From NCBI RefSeq assembly GCF_023091745.1, contig NC_068910.1:50827272-50891271 (forward strand): DNA of 64,000 bases, written 5' to 3'. Below are positions 47,224 through 57,600 of the stretch, piece after piece; position 1 is the stretch's first letter; the number at the start of each line of letters is the position of its first letter. The notes beneath the pieces were generated by a model that had not been told where the DNA came from, did not search any database, and saw only the letters and a program-made list of their open reading frames with translations. The position numbers and the translations under genes were made by a program. This stretch comes from Budorcas taxicolor. Lineage: Eukaryota; Chordata; Mammalia; Artiodactyla; Bovidae.

Positions 47224-47350
47224 CTGCTGGCTGCGCCGTCGGCGGTATTTGCTGGCTCCTCTGAGCGCTGAACTGAACCGAGGCCATGGGCCGGTACTGC
47301 TGCGTGGTTGAGGTAGGGTACTGACCAGACGGATAATAATACACAGGCAT
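47224..47350 (-). CDS. ARPP21: ARPP21 internal coding exon D (last recognised in the window)
   Basis: 127 nt. Acceptor CTTCCCCAG before ATGCCTGTG; donor CCAGCAG followed by GTACTTGG. It encodes 42 codons plus one base, beginning MPVYYYPSGQYPTSTTQQY and ending RSQQIPPTAQPA. The ATG at the exon start is an internal Met, since exon C runs into it in frame. The Tyr/Gln/Pro/Ser composition is low-complexity. The donor phase leaves a G that should pair with an exon beginning with the rest of a Gly codon followed by a YQPVLSG-like sequence; I did not find that exon downstream in the window. Confidence 0.94.
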
Positions 47351-47493
47351 CTGGGGAAGGAAGAGGACAATGGCAGGACATGAGGGCTGCAAATGGAGTA
47401 ATGTTTTTAAACATAAAATACATTGTCATCTTATGACGTAACGTGGATACAGTAAACTGCAAAGATGGCCACCCTGCCTACATGCATATGCAT

Positions 47494-47816
47494 TGAGTGA
47501 AAGTTGCTCAGCTGTGTCCGACTCTGTGAGCCTATAGACTGTAGCACACCAGACTCCTCTGTCCATGGAATTCTCCAGGCCATAATACTGGACTGGGTAG
47601 CTGTTCCCTTCTCCAGGGGATCTTCCCAACACAGAGATCAAACTCAGATCTCCTGCATGGCAGGAGGCCTCTTTACCATCTAAACCACCAGAAAAGCCCA
47701 AGAATGCTGGAGTGGGTAGCCAATCCCTTCTTCAGGGATCTTCCCGACTCAGGAATCGAACCAGGGTGTCCTGCATTGCAGGTGGATTCTTTCCCGGCTG
47801 AGCACCAGGGAAGCCC
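47494..47816 (-). mobile_element. Bov-tA partial dimer
   Basis: One near-complete reverse Bov-tA (47494-47700) followed by a second unit (47701-47816) that keeps only the tRNA head side. In element orientation this is a truncated first unit fused to a full second unit. Confidence 0.9.
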
Positions 47817-48238
47817 ATGAATGTGTCACCAACGTCATGATACAGGAATGATGCTTTCTGAGACTTGTATGCCTGATCCTTAAGAAGACTTGCAGCTTTC
47901 ACTCTTTCAGAAGAGAACCTAGCCACTAGGAGAAGATCCAGACTGCCCAGCTGGAGAAAGAGGCCATGTAGAGGCCAGAGGCTGCCCAGCCAAGATCCCA
48001 ACGCTCTGACTCAAGAGTGAGGCCAAATGGGACCTTCCAGTCCCAGTAAAGCTGCCTGGGACAGCACCACATGGTGAAGGGGCGGGCCATCCCCACGGAG
48101 TTCTGCCACAAATCGCTGACCTGGCTGTGAGCTAGACAATGGCTGTTGTCTTTAAGCACTGAATTCTGTATTTTTTTAAATGCAAGGAGAGTGAATGAAA
48201 CAGTCATCAACAACGACAACACATTTTTAGGGTAGTTT
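47817..48238. other. Unique intronic sequence between two Bov-tA loci
   Basis: About 420 bases; nothing recognised. Confidence 0.6.
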
Positions 48239-48248
48239 TAAATGTGAT

Positions 48249-48460
48249 TGGGCTTCCCTGGTGGCTCAGCTGGTAAAGAATCTGCCTGCAATGCAAGAGA
48301 CCTGGGTTCAGTCCCTAGGTTGGGAAGATCCCTTGGAGAAGGGAATGGCAACCCATTCTAGTATTTTTGCCTGGAGAATTCCATGGACGGAGGAACCTGG
48401 TGGGCTACAGTCCACGGGGTTGCAAAGAGTTGGACACGACTGAGTGACTTTCACTGCACT
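48249..48460 (+). mobile_element. Bov-tA SINE with 10-bp target duplication
   Basis: Complete head-to-tail Bov-tA. Exact flanks TAAATGTGAT at 48239-48248 and 48461-48470 suggest a recent insertion. Confidence 0.96.
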
Positions 48461-48470
48461 TAAATGTGAT

Positions 48471-49610
48471 CACTTAACTTGAATTGTTTTTCTAATGGAA
48501 ACACAAGTAAGTCATGAAATCTGATCTCCAGCCTAAAAGGACCAGAGGATGAAGACATGAAACAAGGGGAGGTCCAGCAGGGCACTTATCAGAGTGGCAC
48601 ATGGCCAGTATCCCCCTCCAAAAAAAACAAAAAACCAATATTCAGTCTAAAAAGGGACATAGGATAAAAAAGAATGTTCAGGAAGGGGACAGAGGTCAAA
48701 ATTATTGCTTATATCACCTTCTGCCACTTTCTCCTAACTGGGAATGACTGAAAATATTCTAATTACTTCTAGTAAGATTCAAATCAAATGTCTACTGACC
48801 TGGAAAGATTTCTTGCCTGTCTCAGGTCATTTATATGAAGGCTCTTTTCTTAGTAATCAGTTACCTTTTATTTCTAGGTCTGTGACTTTTCCTCTATCAA
48901 CTTCTTTAAAATGTAAGCAGAGGCATGCCAGTTCACAGCCTACAAGGTTTATCTGTTTAGAATAAAGTTAGGAGCCATCTGTTTGAGCATGGAGATTTTT
49001 ATGGCTTGCCCTCTTTGCCTTGTCCATGCATATTTGCTTCATTCTTCTGGTGGGTTGAGTGTTTATGGAAAGTCAGACAAAACTGACCTTTATAGTTATT
49101 AAATAGGTTCATTTTTCTGCATAAATTAAGCATATTTTCATATATGCCCACAGACCATATCTCATGTTCTTTTCATTATTATACATCATCGAGTCACTGA
49201 GTTTTAAAATGTTTAATAAATTGAAAATCACTGTGGGATATATCCTATACCTTTACCTGTGGTTCTTTTACAAAGAAGTTCAGAGATGTTCAGACTGATC
49301 ATGAACATGTGTTTTCTGGTTTTTTTCCCCCTTCCCTCTCTTTCTATTTTTAAATCTATTAAAGAGAGAATGAGAGCATTTCTGTTGCAGACACACCAGC
49401 AGTCTGGATTGTCTTTGCTCTAATATTTGCTCTAGTATCTTTGCTCACTAAAACCGGAATTCCTTCAGTCAAGCAAGGACATGTTTTTTTTTTTTAGATG
49501 CTTCAACTGAATATTCTGCCAAGCCTTCTCTTTCCCAATAATTAAATATTATTAAAATCATTAATATATTGGTGAGGCCTGTTCTCCTGTAACTTATTTT
49601 CCACATCTCC
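48471..49610. other. Unique AT-rich intronic sequence
   Basis: Nothing recognised. Confidence 0.6.
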
Positions 49611-49622
49611 TTAAACCCTACC

Positions 49623-49950
49623 CTGATAGCTCAGTTGGTAAAGAATCCGCCTGCAACGCAGGAGACTCCAGTTTGATTCCTGGGTCAGGAAGATCCGCTG
49701 GAGAAGGGATAGGCTACCCACTCCAGTATTCTTGGGTGGCTCCAGTACTCTGGAGAATACTGGAGAATACCTGTTGGCTCAGCTGGTAAAGAATCTACCT
49801 GCAAGGTGAGAGACCCGGGTTCAATCCCGGGGTTGGGAAGATCCCCTGCAGAAGGGGAAGGCTACCCACTCCATTCTTCTGGCCTGGAGAATTCCATGGA
49901 CTATAAAGTCTATGGGGTCACAGATTCAGACATGACTGAGCCACCTGACT
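49623..49950 (+). mobile_element. Bov-tA partial dimer with 12-bp target duplication
   Basis: A truncated first unit ending near ACTCCAGTATTCTTGGG, then a scrambled GGAGAATACTGGAGAATAC junction and a full second unit. The exact 12-mer TTAAACCCTACC flanks the whole composite (49611-49622, 49951-49962), so it inserted as one unit. Confidence 0.95.
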
Positions 49951-49962
49951 TTAAACCCTACC

Positions 49963-50790
49963 AGTGACACTGCTACGTTACCGAGAAGGCAGCTAAAGGC
50001 AGACTATAATTATCACTCAAGAGAAAATGAATGACTGGGTGAAAATCACTTCATGGCAGAGGATTCTGCATGGCTGGAAAAGAAAATAATTTATTCAAGA
50101 TGCTAAGGCAATGCCACAGACGATACAAAGGTGACACTCTACTCGAAACAGCTCCTCCAATGAGATATTTCATAATTAGGATGGAATTTGCTTGGGCTAT
50201 GCATGCCTTGAAAATGGACCAGAAAACGCCTCAGTGCATTTTACATCTTGACAGTAATCACTTGCAATATTCAGCAAGGGATGCCCAGGAGAGCCCCAGA
50301 GATGTTTGGTGGTGAAGGGTAACACATAATCAGTCTTTGAGAAGACAGTAAAAATCAGTGATCTGTGGTGTCTTACATGCTCAAGTCAATTAAATATGAT
50401 TAATGGCTACCTGTGGGCGGGCATGGGAGGCCAGAGCCCCCAGGGGAGAGGAGAGTACAGTGGAGGGGGCTTAGCTTCCTCCTTTATATTCCGAGAGGAG
50501 CCCCCGATCCAGAAAGACGCTTATGAATGGGCAAGAAAGGAAACATGTCTCCAGAGCAGCAGCAGGAAGGATGCAAGGCCCCCAGGAGCTGACTTCCCTG
50601 CTTCCTTCCCCAGGGCTTTCCTGCCCTAGCCATCACCATAGTGAGCCACATCCTGCAGGTGATACTCTGCCATGGCCTCTGCACCAGCAGCCTAGACAGT
50701 GGGCCATTCCCTCTGGTCCTGGGGCCACAGGTCCGCTTCATCCAACTTCCTTTCTGAGCCCCATAAGACTCTGCACAGCTGGTGGACAGG
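49963..50790. other. Unique intronic sequence, GC-richer towards exon C
   Basis: Overlapping open frames on both strands from 50400 to 50760 reflect GC content, not coding; they have no domain. Confidence 0.55.
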
Positions 50791-50822
50791 ACAGACCAGG
50801 ACCAGACCAGGACCAGACCAGG
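50791..50822. repeat. 11-mer tandem repeat, about 3 copies
   Basis: ACCAGACCAGG twice, preceded by a 10-base variant copy, about 130 bases into the intron after the exon C donor. Confidence 0.9.
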
Positions 50823-50950
50823 CTGGGAGTATCAGTATGCCCCAGAAGGGTGAAGCGGGAAGAGTCGGTGATATTCTACATGGAAACCGAGCTCAAGGTG
50901 TTCTGGGTCAACCAGCTCTGGGTCCCAAGTGTGAGAAGAAGCACACTCAC

Positions 50951-51196
50951 CTGTGTGGGTGGAGGCTGATGCACGAATCCTTGTGGTGAGGCAGGGGCTT
51001 GGAGGACTTGCTGGGAGCCAGAGAAGCTCCCTGTGGGAAGCTGCTGACCCGTGGAAGCAATGACATAGCTTGGCTGCTGGGTGGGCTGAGGCAGGAGGGA
51101 CGGCGGGTAGACGGGACCAGCGGGGGGCTCGGGAGTCTCCCCCGAGGACTGCCGGCTCAGGGTCATCTGGCTGAACTGCGTGGCCACGTCCTCTCT
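50951..51196 (-). CDS. ARPP21: ARPP21 internal coding exon C
   Basis: 246 nt, exactly 82 codons with both ends on codon boundaries, so skipping it would keep the frame. Acceptor ..GATGGCTTGCAG before AGAGAGGAC, with a pyrimidine-rich stretch upstream; donor CCCACACAG followed by GTGAGTGT. It begins REDVATQFSQMTLSRQSSGE and ends QGFVHQPPPTQ. The phosphosite-like SRQSSGE and the YVIASTGQQLPTG block are strongly ARPP21-like. From memory the human exon has five extra residues (about GPPIS) between FSGS and QQVL that are absent here, which may be lineage variation or an isoform difference. Confidence 0.94.
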
Positions 51197-51931
51197 CTGC
51201 AAGCCATCAAGAGAAACCCGGACATCAGTGAGGCTGGCTGAGGAATGGGAGGGGCACACAGAAGCAGATGCAGGACAAGGCTTGTCCTTACCAGAGATGG
51301 AGGGGGCACGATTTGGAAAAAAATAAATGAAAGGAATACTCTGTCCAAAACAAGAGAACATAACAAGGGAAAACAGATTTCAAACATCTTGGGGATCAGA
51401 GATGGTCAATAGGTTGACCTGTATCTCTTTCTTTCAATGGAAACAAATGATTATTATTTCATTGTGGGCTCAAGATCCTCAGAATAACACTGGGATGAAA
51501 AGGACTTGGTGGGCTATCCTAGAGGGTCATCTGGTCTACCAGCAATAGCCCACAGGCTCTGCCTACTGGAGAGGGACAAGAGGGACTTGTACTGCCCTTG
51601 GCTGCTGCAAAAATGGAACCAGGACTGGAGTCATCAGCAGGCTGAGTGGGATTCCACTTGTAAAGGGGTATTTATTCACTGCCTGGGCTAAAGTTAAGGG
51701 AGAATGCTCACTCTCATTGTCCAAAAGGACTTAGTACATTGAGGGGAAATGAGAGGGCCCTGGAGGACTGGGATACTAGGGGAACACCTGTATCAGGAGG
51801 AGCGGGTGATGTCAGTTACCATCTAGATACTGATTTTAAGGTATTTCCCAACCCTCACACCAAACTCATGTGTCTCTCTCCTCCTGACTTCTAACTCAGA
51901 GGACATCCAATTCCTGCTTAGCTTGTACATG
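51197..51931. other. Unique intronic sequence beside exon C
   Basis: The exon C pyrimidine tract lies at its lower edge; nothing else recognised. Confidence 0.6.
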
Positions 51932-52060
51932 CCTTTTTATATTTTTTTGGCTGTGCATCATGGCATATGGGATCTTAGTTCCTCGACCAGGGATGGAAAC
52001 CCTGACCCCTGCAGGGGAGGCACAGAGGTCTTAACTGCTGGACTACCAGGAAAATTCCCA
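51932..52060 (-). mobile_element. CHR-type SINE
   Basis: Reverse: TTTTTTTGGCTGTGCATCATG to GGACTACCAGGAAAATTCCC. Confidence 0.9.
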
Positions 52061-53366
52061 AGCTGGTAAACTCTTAAAGGGGTATCAGACTGCAGGAGCG
52101 TTAAACATGGGACAGATGACAGAAAGGAAAGCATTCTTTCTGGAGAGGAGTGGCAATGTTCTGGAATGAGACATTCACGCACCACGTCCCTGCTGACAGT
52201 CAGCTCAGGGCCCGCCCCCCCAGCATCAGTCCACCCAGCAATAGTAAAACCAGAGAACACGCTCTCCCAGGAGAAACGTCATCCCCACAAGATACAGTAC
52301 CAGGGGGAACTGTGGCGTTGGCGACACAGGCAGGAGGTGCTGGGGAGGAAAAGACACAGCTGGGTATTGCACGGACTGGGAGGAAGCCTGCAGCCCCTGG
52401 ACAGACTGGAGGAAAGAGAAAGCTGATCAGGTTAACAGGCAAGTGCTGGGGGCTGCAATCACACTGCCTCTGAAGCATACCACCATCCTGCACAGGCAGT
52501 CTTGGTTCAGTGCACTCTGGAGAGGGGGGCCAGCCACTGATGGGAAGCCAGAGCCAGGCAGACTGGCACCAGCCAGCCTTGGGGGAGGCTTGCTGCCCAG
52601 ATAAGAAATCATGTGTGTGAAACTTCTGAAAAAACTGTAAAGCACTGCAGAATTTAAAGAATTTCATTTAGTTGTTGTTGTTGTTGTTGTTTTTTTTTAA
52701 GAAGAACTGTGAGACTTTTCATGTTGTTGGTGGTGGTCAGATTCCCTGGCTCTAAAAATATAGTCTGAAGGCTAAGAGTTGCCAGGGTGAAAAGTTTTGT
52801 AAGAAGCAAGAAAAAAACAAACAAAAGAAAACAGGTTCACCTTGGCAACTTCCCTGGACACCTCAGGTTTCTGTGGCCATTTCCACGTGTTGCCCTAAAA
52901 CAGGAGGGCAGCCCTACATCTGTCCAAGGCACAGATGAATAGCCAGGCCACCTTGGAATGAGCTGGTTTCTGTTCTTCCCGTTGGTAAGGCATATCATAT
53001 TGAGTCTTTGCAGACATGCACACTGCTCTGCATTGGGAATGATGACAACGGGATTGAGTTCCATCCCTAAGTCAGGCTCCTTGACCATACAAGCAGCATT
53101 TGTCATTCCCGTTCCCAAGCACCACGCCTCAGCATGCAAGTCACTGGATGGGGTGGGTGCTCAGCTCTACCTACACTTAAGGATCCAGCTGAAGTCCCAT
53201 TAGCCTATCAGCCAGGGTTCTCGGTGGCCAGCTTTTATGATGGAGTTGAGTGGACAGGGGTGGTACCCATGGGAAATAGCCCCCTTCCTGACACTTCGCA
53301 TCTCTGAGGTTGGAGTGACCTCCATCTCTGCGCACCTCCCCTCCCGGTCTTCCCACCAGCTCTTAC
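52061..53366. other. Unique intronic sequence between a CHR SINE and exon B
   Basis: Apart from the (GTT)n tract nothing recognised. Confidence 0.6.
52671..52698. repeat. (GTT)n followed by poly(T)
   Basis: About seven GTT units then a T run. Confidence 0.95.
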
Positions 53367-53548
53367 CTGAGTGACCAGGGGACTGGCCATTTGTGGCTGG
53401 GCTGGCTGGACCTGCTGTTGGGGCTGCGGGGAGGGCTGCTGTTGGGGCTGCGGCTGGGCCTGCCCCACCATCGCACTACGCAGGGGCTGCTGGCTGGCTG
53501 GGGGGTTGTAGATGGCGGGGGTTCCATCGGGATTCACGAAGGGCTGGC
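53367..53548 (-). CDS. ARPP21: ARPP21 internal coding exon B, Gln/Pro-rich
   Basis: 182-nt exon. Acceptor CCCATTGCAG before GCCAGCCC; donor ACTCAG followed by GTAAGAGC, a near-consensus site. Joined to exon A, the split codon gives Gly and the reading continues QPFVNPDGTPAIYNPP, a block I know from ARPP21 and its R3HDM relatives. Sixty whole codons follow and the exon ends on a codon boundary. Its second half is a Gln/Pro tract (QPQPQQQPSPQPQQQ), typical of prion-like low-complexity regions in RNA-granule proteins. The CAG/CCN codons make the complementary strand look like Leu/Gly-rich open frames, which are shadows. Confidence 0.94.
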
Positions 53549-54280
53549 CTGCAATGGGACCATACCTTGGTCAAGGGAAACTTCTCAAGCCCTCTTTGGA
53601 CACAAAGAACCCCGCTGAGAGATGCTCAAAATGGAACCTGAAGACAAGGGCCAGTGGAACCCTGGGACACCAGAACCTTCACCAGGGCAAAGACTTGACT
53701 GTTTAAGACTCATCTGGTTGAGCAAAATAACAGTATAATAAGCCCAGAGCAATTTGAGATACTGCAAATAAAGCCACCGCCTTCAGGGCGATTCGCCAAA
53801 GCTAAAAATACCTGTGCGTAGTGGCACCCGGAGAAGGAGGTCTTGTACCTCGCAGCCACCAGCCAGATAACTTACACTGAGATAAGGGTTGTTTTGCACT
53901 GACAGCTCTGCGGTATTCAGTGACTCATTATTTACCAGTACGTTTGCTTTGCTTCCACTGGGCTGGTCACCAACTCAGAATCATTATCTGTTACACAAAT
54001 ATATGTACAACTGGAATATACCGCATGCATTCATTCACTTCTCTAAGTAGACAGCAGCTGAGGAGGGGACTGAGATTTTGAAGGTGGTGCATAATAAACT
54101 CAGCACAGAACCATCTGATCACGGGGAAGCAAATACACATTGTCTTGTCCTGTGAAATACTGGTGTGGTTCACTATTATTGTTCCTGCCATTTGAAGAGT
54201 ATTTTATAGTTTACAAAATAGTATCACTGGGACCTCATTGGCCCTCCAAAGAAGAAAGGAGTCATTGTGTTTTGTTTCTG
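53549..54280. other. Unique intronic sequence upstream of exon B
   Basis: The exon B acceptor region is at its lower edge; otherwise nothing recognised. Confidence 0.6.
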
Positions 54281-54392
54281 AAGAGAAAAGATACGAAGGT
54301 TACAGGAATAAGGGGCTGAAAAGAGAAGGGTAAGGAGAAGCAAATGAAAGAGAGGGGATAAGAGGGAAAGGGAGGTAAGAGAGAGAAGAAAT
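54281..54392. repeat. Long purine-rich tract
   Basis: About 110 bases nearly all A/G on the plus strand with few pyrimidine interruptions; possible triplex-prone DNA. Not a simple tandem repeat. Confidence 0.7.
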
Positions 54393-54481
54393 GGGTTTCC
54401 AATATGACAGGTGCAGCAACAAGCACCTTACACCTAGGGTCTTCTCTTCCAGGAACCCCACAGATGTGCAATCTCATTCCA

Positions 54482-54612
54482 CTTTATTATTTTTTATTCA
54501 TTTGGCTGTGCCACGTGGCTTGTGGGATCTTAGTTCCCTGACCAGGGATTGAACCTGTGCCCCTGCAGCGGGCGTGTGGAGTTCTAACAACTTAACCCCC
54601 AGCGAAGTCCCT
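54482..54612 (-). mobile_element. CHR-type SINE
   Basis: Reverse: TTTGGCTGTGCCACGTGGC to AACCCCCAGCGAAGTCCC. Confidence 0.91.
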
Positions 54613-54998
54613 CATTGCACTTTCAGAGACAAGATAATCAGGGTTGGGAGGGCCCAAGCAACTTGTTCAGAAATAAATGAAGTAGTAAGTGAGACACTTA
54701 GGAAATGATTATGGGCCATTCACCTCCCATCACACCAAACAACTTTGGTGAATTACCCAAGTTTGCACGATGAATACATGGGAAAATGAACGAGGTTCCA
54801 TGAAAAAATAAATCCAACCATAACTGAAAACTGTTCATTAACACATGAGAAGTTAGGAGAGGTATGGGTCATGTTCCAAGGTGGAATCACCCTCAGAATT
54901 GGTAGATAAAGAAGACCCAGAATATGGGTGAACAGATGGGCAAAGTGCCTACAGGTAAAGAGCAACGGACTTAATTTCAACTCATTTAGGAACTGACA
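54613..54998. other. Unique intronic sequence
   Basis: Nothing recognised. Confidence 0.6.
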
Positions 54999-55122
54999 TG
55001 GGACTTCCCTGGCCGCCCAATGGTTAGGACTCCGTGCTTCCACTGCAGAGCACACAGGTTCAGGTTTGACCCCAGGTCGGGCAACTAAGATTCCAAATGC
55101 CGCATGATGTAGCCAAAAAAAC
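54999..55122 (+). mobile_element. CHR-type SINE
   Basis: GGGACTTCCCTGGCCGCCC head; short ending TGATGTAGCCAAAAAAACC. Confidence 0.9.
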
Positions 55123-55136
55123 CACCTTCCTTTAAA

Positions 55137-55487
55137 TACTGATGAACCTACTTGCAGGGCCGGGAACAGAGATGCAGATGTAGAGAGCAGACGTACGGAC
55201 ACAGCAGGGAAAGGACAGGGTGGGATGAACTGACAGAGGACCACTGAAACACGTGCGCTACCATGTGTAGAACAGATGGCTAGTGGGAAGCTGCCGTATG
55301 ACACGGAGCTCAAGCCCGTGCTCTGTGATGACCTAGAGCGCAGCGTGGGGGTGGTGGGAGGGAGGCTGAACAAAGAGGGAAGTATATGTATATTTATGGC
55401 TGATTCACGTTGTTATACGGCAGAAACCTGCACAACGTTGTAAAGCAACGATCCTCCAATTAAAAATAAACTTTAAAAAGTGAACAA
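55137..55487 (+). mobile_element. L1 3'UTR end
   Basis: AGATGCAGATGTAGAGAGCAG, ATGGCTAGTGGGAAGCTGCC and GGCTGATTCACGTTGTTATAC followed by CCTCCAATTAAAAATAAAC. It carries a G-rich cluster near 55345-55370. Confidence 0.9.
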
Positions 55488-55590
55488 ATAAACACAGATG
55501 GCTCTGGAAAAAAAAACACCTTCCTTTAAAAAGAAAATTAGGAACTGACACAAAAGCTTTACCATTTCCCAAATTTTCAGCACTCCCCCC

Positions 55591-55593
<3 letters not shown>

Positions 55594-55627
<34 letters not shown>
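55594..55627. repeat. (GT)17 microsatellite
   Basis: Perfect dinucleotide run of 34 bases. Confidence 0.97.
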
Positions 55628-55629
<2 letters not shown>

Positions 55630-56214
55630 AACAAGTAACTTTATATGCTGCATATTTATGAACATACCTGCCAGAATCACAGAAGTTCTAACAACAGTTT
55701 CATAACCAATCGCAACATGCTGTGATAGAAAAGCAAATGTGCTAGAATTTTAGTCACAGAACAATGACTAAATTTAGAGGGTTTTTAAAAAATGTTCTCC
55801 ATAAGCACTTGTTTCTCTATCATTGTTATTTAATTTTAGCTATGTTTTATTGTCTTATTGTTCTTTTTTCCAAAATAACTCTTTTGAATTTAAATTAAAA
55901 AAAAAATCTGCAACCCATTTTTTCCTGCAAAACCCAACAATTCAAGAAAGAATTCAAAACAGCTCAATTTACAAAAATCTACTGGCCCATTTGGGGTTCT
56001 AATCCTTTGTTCTCTCCTCCTATTTTGTATCTTAATAGGTAAGAGGAAAATTTTAGGTTCTTAACATTAAAATAAAATTGCAACTACATATGAAATCATT
56101 TTCAAGTCAGCCTTACTCTATGCTCACACACACACATAAACACAAACATGCAAAGATGGAAAACAAAAAGAAAATGATCTTTACTATTTCTATGCCTTTT
56201 TCTTAAATTGGATT
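55628..56214. other. Unique AT-rich intronic sequence
   Basis: Nothing recognised. Confidence 0.6.
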
Positions 56215-56354
56215 TTTTTTTAAAAAAACTGCTAGTTGTGGATTTTTGGTCACACCACGTGGCATGTGGGATGTTAGTTTCCTGACCAGGGATCGAACCC
56301 ATGCCCCCTTCATTGGAAACGTAGAGTCTTAATTATTGGGCCAGAGAAGTGCCA
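56215..56354 (-). mobile_element. CHR-type SINE, diverged
   Basis: Reverse: ACCACGTGGCATGTGGGATG, GGATCGAACCCATGCCCCC, GGGCCAGAGAAGTGCC. Confidence 0.86.
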
Positions 56355-56420
56355 CTATTTCTGAGACTTTTGATTTACCCCAGTGAGAACAAAGAAGTGT
56401 GAAAAATTGACCATACTTAG

Positions 56421-56551
56421 GGAGAAGGAAATGGCAACCCACTCCAGTGTTCTTGCCTGGAGAATCCCAGGGATGGCGGAGCCTGGTGGGCTGGCGTCTA
56501 TGGGGTCGCACAGAGTCGGACACGACTGACGTGGATTAGCAGCAGCAGCAG
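56421..56551 (+). mobile_element. Bov-A2-family monomer
   Basis: GGAGAAGGAAATGGCAACCC to a (GCA)n tail. Confidence 0.94.
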
Positions 56552-56639
56552 GGTGTAATATAACTGTAAAGTATAATGTCATTGTGCTGGGGACCAGAAG
56601 AAAGAAGTATCTCTAAACAACGACATGTGAAAATTTCTA

Positions 56640-56806
56640 GGGCTTCCCTGGTGGCTGGGATGGTAAAGAATCTACCTGCAATGCAGGACACCAGGTAATT
56701 CCTGGGTCGGGACAGTCCCTTGGAGAAGGGAATGGCAACCCACCCCAGGATTCGTACCTAGAGAATCCCATAGACAGAGAAGCCTGGCGTGCTACAGTCC
56801 GTGGGA
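56640..56806 (+). mobile_element. Bov-tA SINE, 3'-shortened
   Basis: GGCTTCCCTGGTGGCTGGG head; stops at GCTACAGTCCGTGGGA before the BovB-like terminus. Confidence 0.9.
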
Positions 56807-57309
56807 AGTACTAAGAATTCACTTGGGTAGACAGAGGGGCAGGCTCTTCTGGAAAGAGAACATAGTATAAAAGGTTGGTTTTTATGCTCACCAAGGAACA
56901 ATGGAGAGAACCGAGGAAAATGAAAAGAGTCAAGACAGATGCCAGGGAAGAGACCAAAAACAATTTCCTATGAGGGCCAGGAGGTGACTCTTGGTTTTCA
57001 AGTCAGGCTCTGACGGCCTCCCTGTTCTCTATCTATTCACCAATCCAGATGTAATTACGACTAAGTACAGACAACTCCTTTGAATGACAGCAGCTGAAAA
57101 CCAGAGGAGAAAGGCTCACGAGCTTGAGGACTATTCCACTTAGCAGAGATTTTCATGTCAGGATTGCAGAAGCGTGCCCAGCAGGCCTGGCACGGGTGTT
57201 GGCAGGGAAAGAGGGCGTAGTGACAGCAGTAAGCCTGGGCTGTGAGCTGAGCCAGGGCAGAGAGAAGGTTTGATTGCAGAGCATCCACCGCTCTCAAATA
57301 CATGACTCG
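56807..57309. other. Unique intronic sequence
   Basis: Nothing recognised. Confidence 0.6.
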
Positions 57310-57600
57310 AGGTGAAAAAAGACTCCGCTCTTCACATCAATGTGTGTAATGTGCAGCCGACATTATGTTACTAATAGATAATGACTGAGCCCCTGCATGG
57401 GACTGAGGCTCTGTTATCCAGGGATGCAAAACAAAAACGAAAAACTCAGTAGGACCTCTCCTCAGAAAGGCTTACAAATGGGCTGGTAACAAGGAAATGA
57501 ATCCAGGGGCAGTTCACACTAAAAAGAAAGTAATTACATGCTCTTGGATTCCCATACTAAAGCATGGCTACTATGTACCTGGCAGAAGGGTATTTATTTA
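57310..57600 (+). repeat. Old repeat copy 1 (pair with 58560-58870)
   Basis: Shares ordered blocks with the second copy: CTCTTCACATCA, TTATCCAGGGATGCAAAA, GGGCTGGTAAC..GAAATG, CAGTTCACAC and ATACTAAAGC. It also resembles a widespread mammalian repeat that contains a version of GAGCACCTACTATGTGCCAG. Confidence 0.55.

Larger units (their letters stand above)
47351..50950 (-). other. ARPP21: ARPP21 intron between exons C and D
   Basis: 3.6-kb GT-AG intron. Holds a composite Bov-tA in each orientation, one single Bov-tA, and a short 11-mer tandem repeat about 130 bases past the exon C donor. The unique part 48463-49610 is AT-rich with no recognisable gene. Confidence 0.9.
51197..53366 (-). other. 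ARPP21: ARPP21 intron between exons B and C
   Basis: 2.2-kb GT-AG intron. Contains one minus-oriented CHR SINE (about 51932-52060) and a short (GTT)n/T tract; the rest is unique, moderately GC-rich sequence. No additional exon seen. Confidence 0.9.

Noticed and set aside
50484..50969. Overlapping plus and minus frames before exon C
   Set aside because: GC-rich chance frames; only 50951-51196 has the ARPP21 sequence and proper splice borders.
53391..53641. Leu/Gly/Ala-rich plus-strand frames over exon B
   Set aside because: They are the complement of the Gln/Pro codons of ARPP21 exon B.
54753..55373. 206-codon minus-strand open frame
   Set aside because: It runs across an antisense CHR SINE and an antisense L1 3'UTR, so it is repeat-derived.
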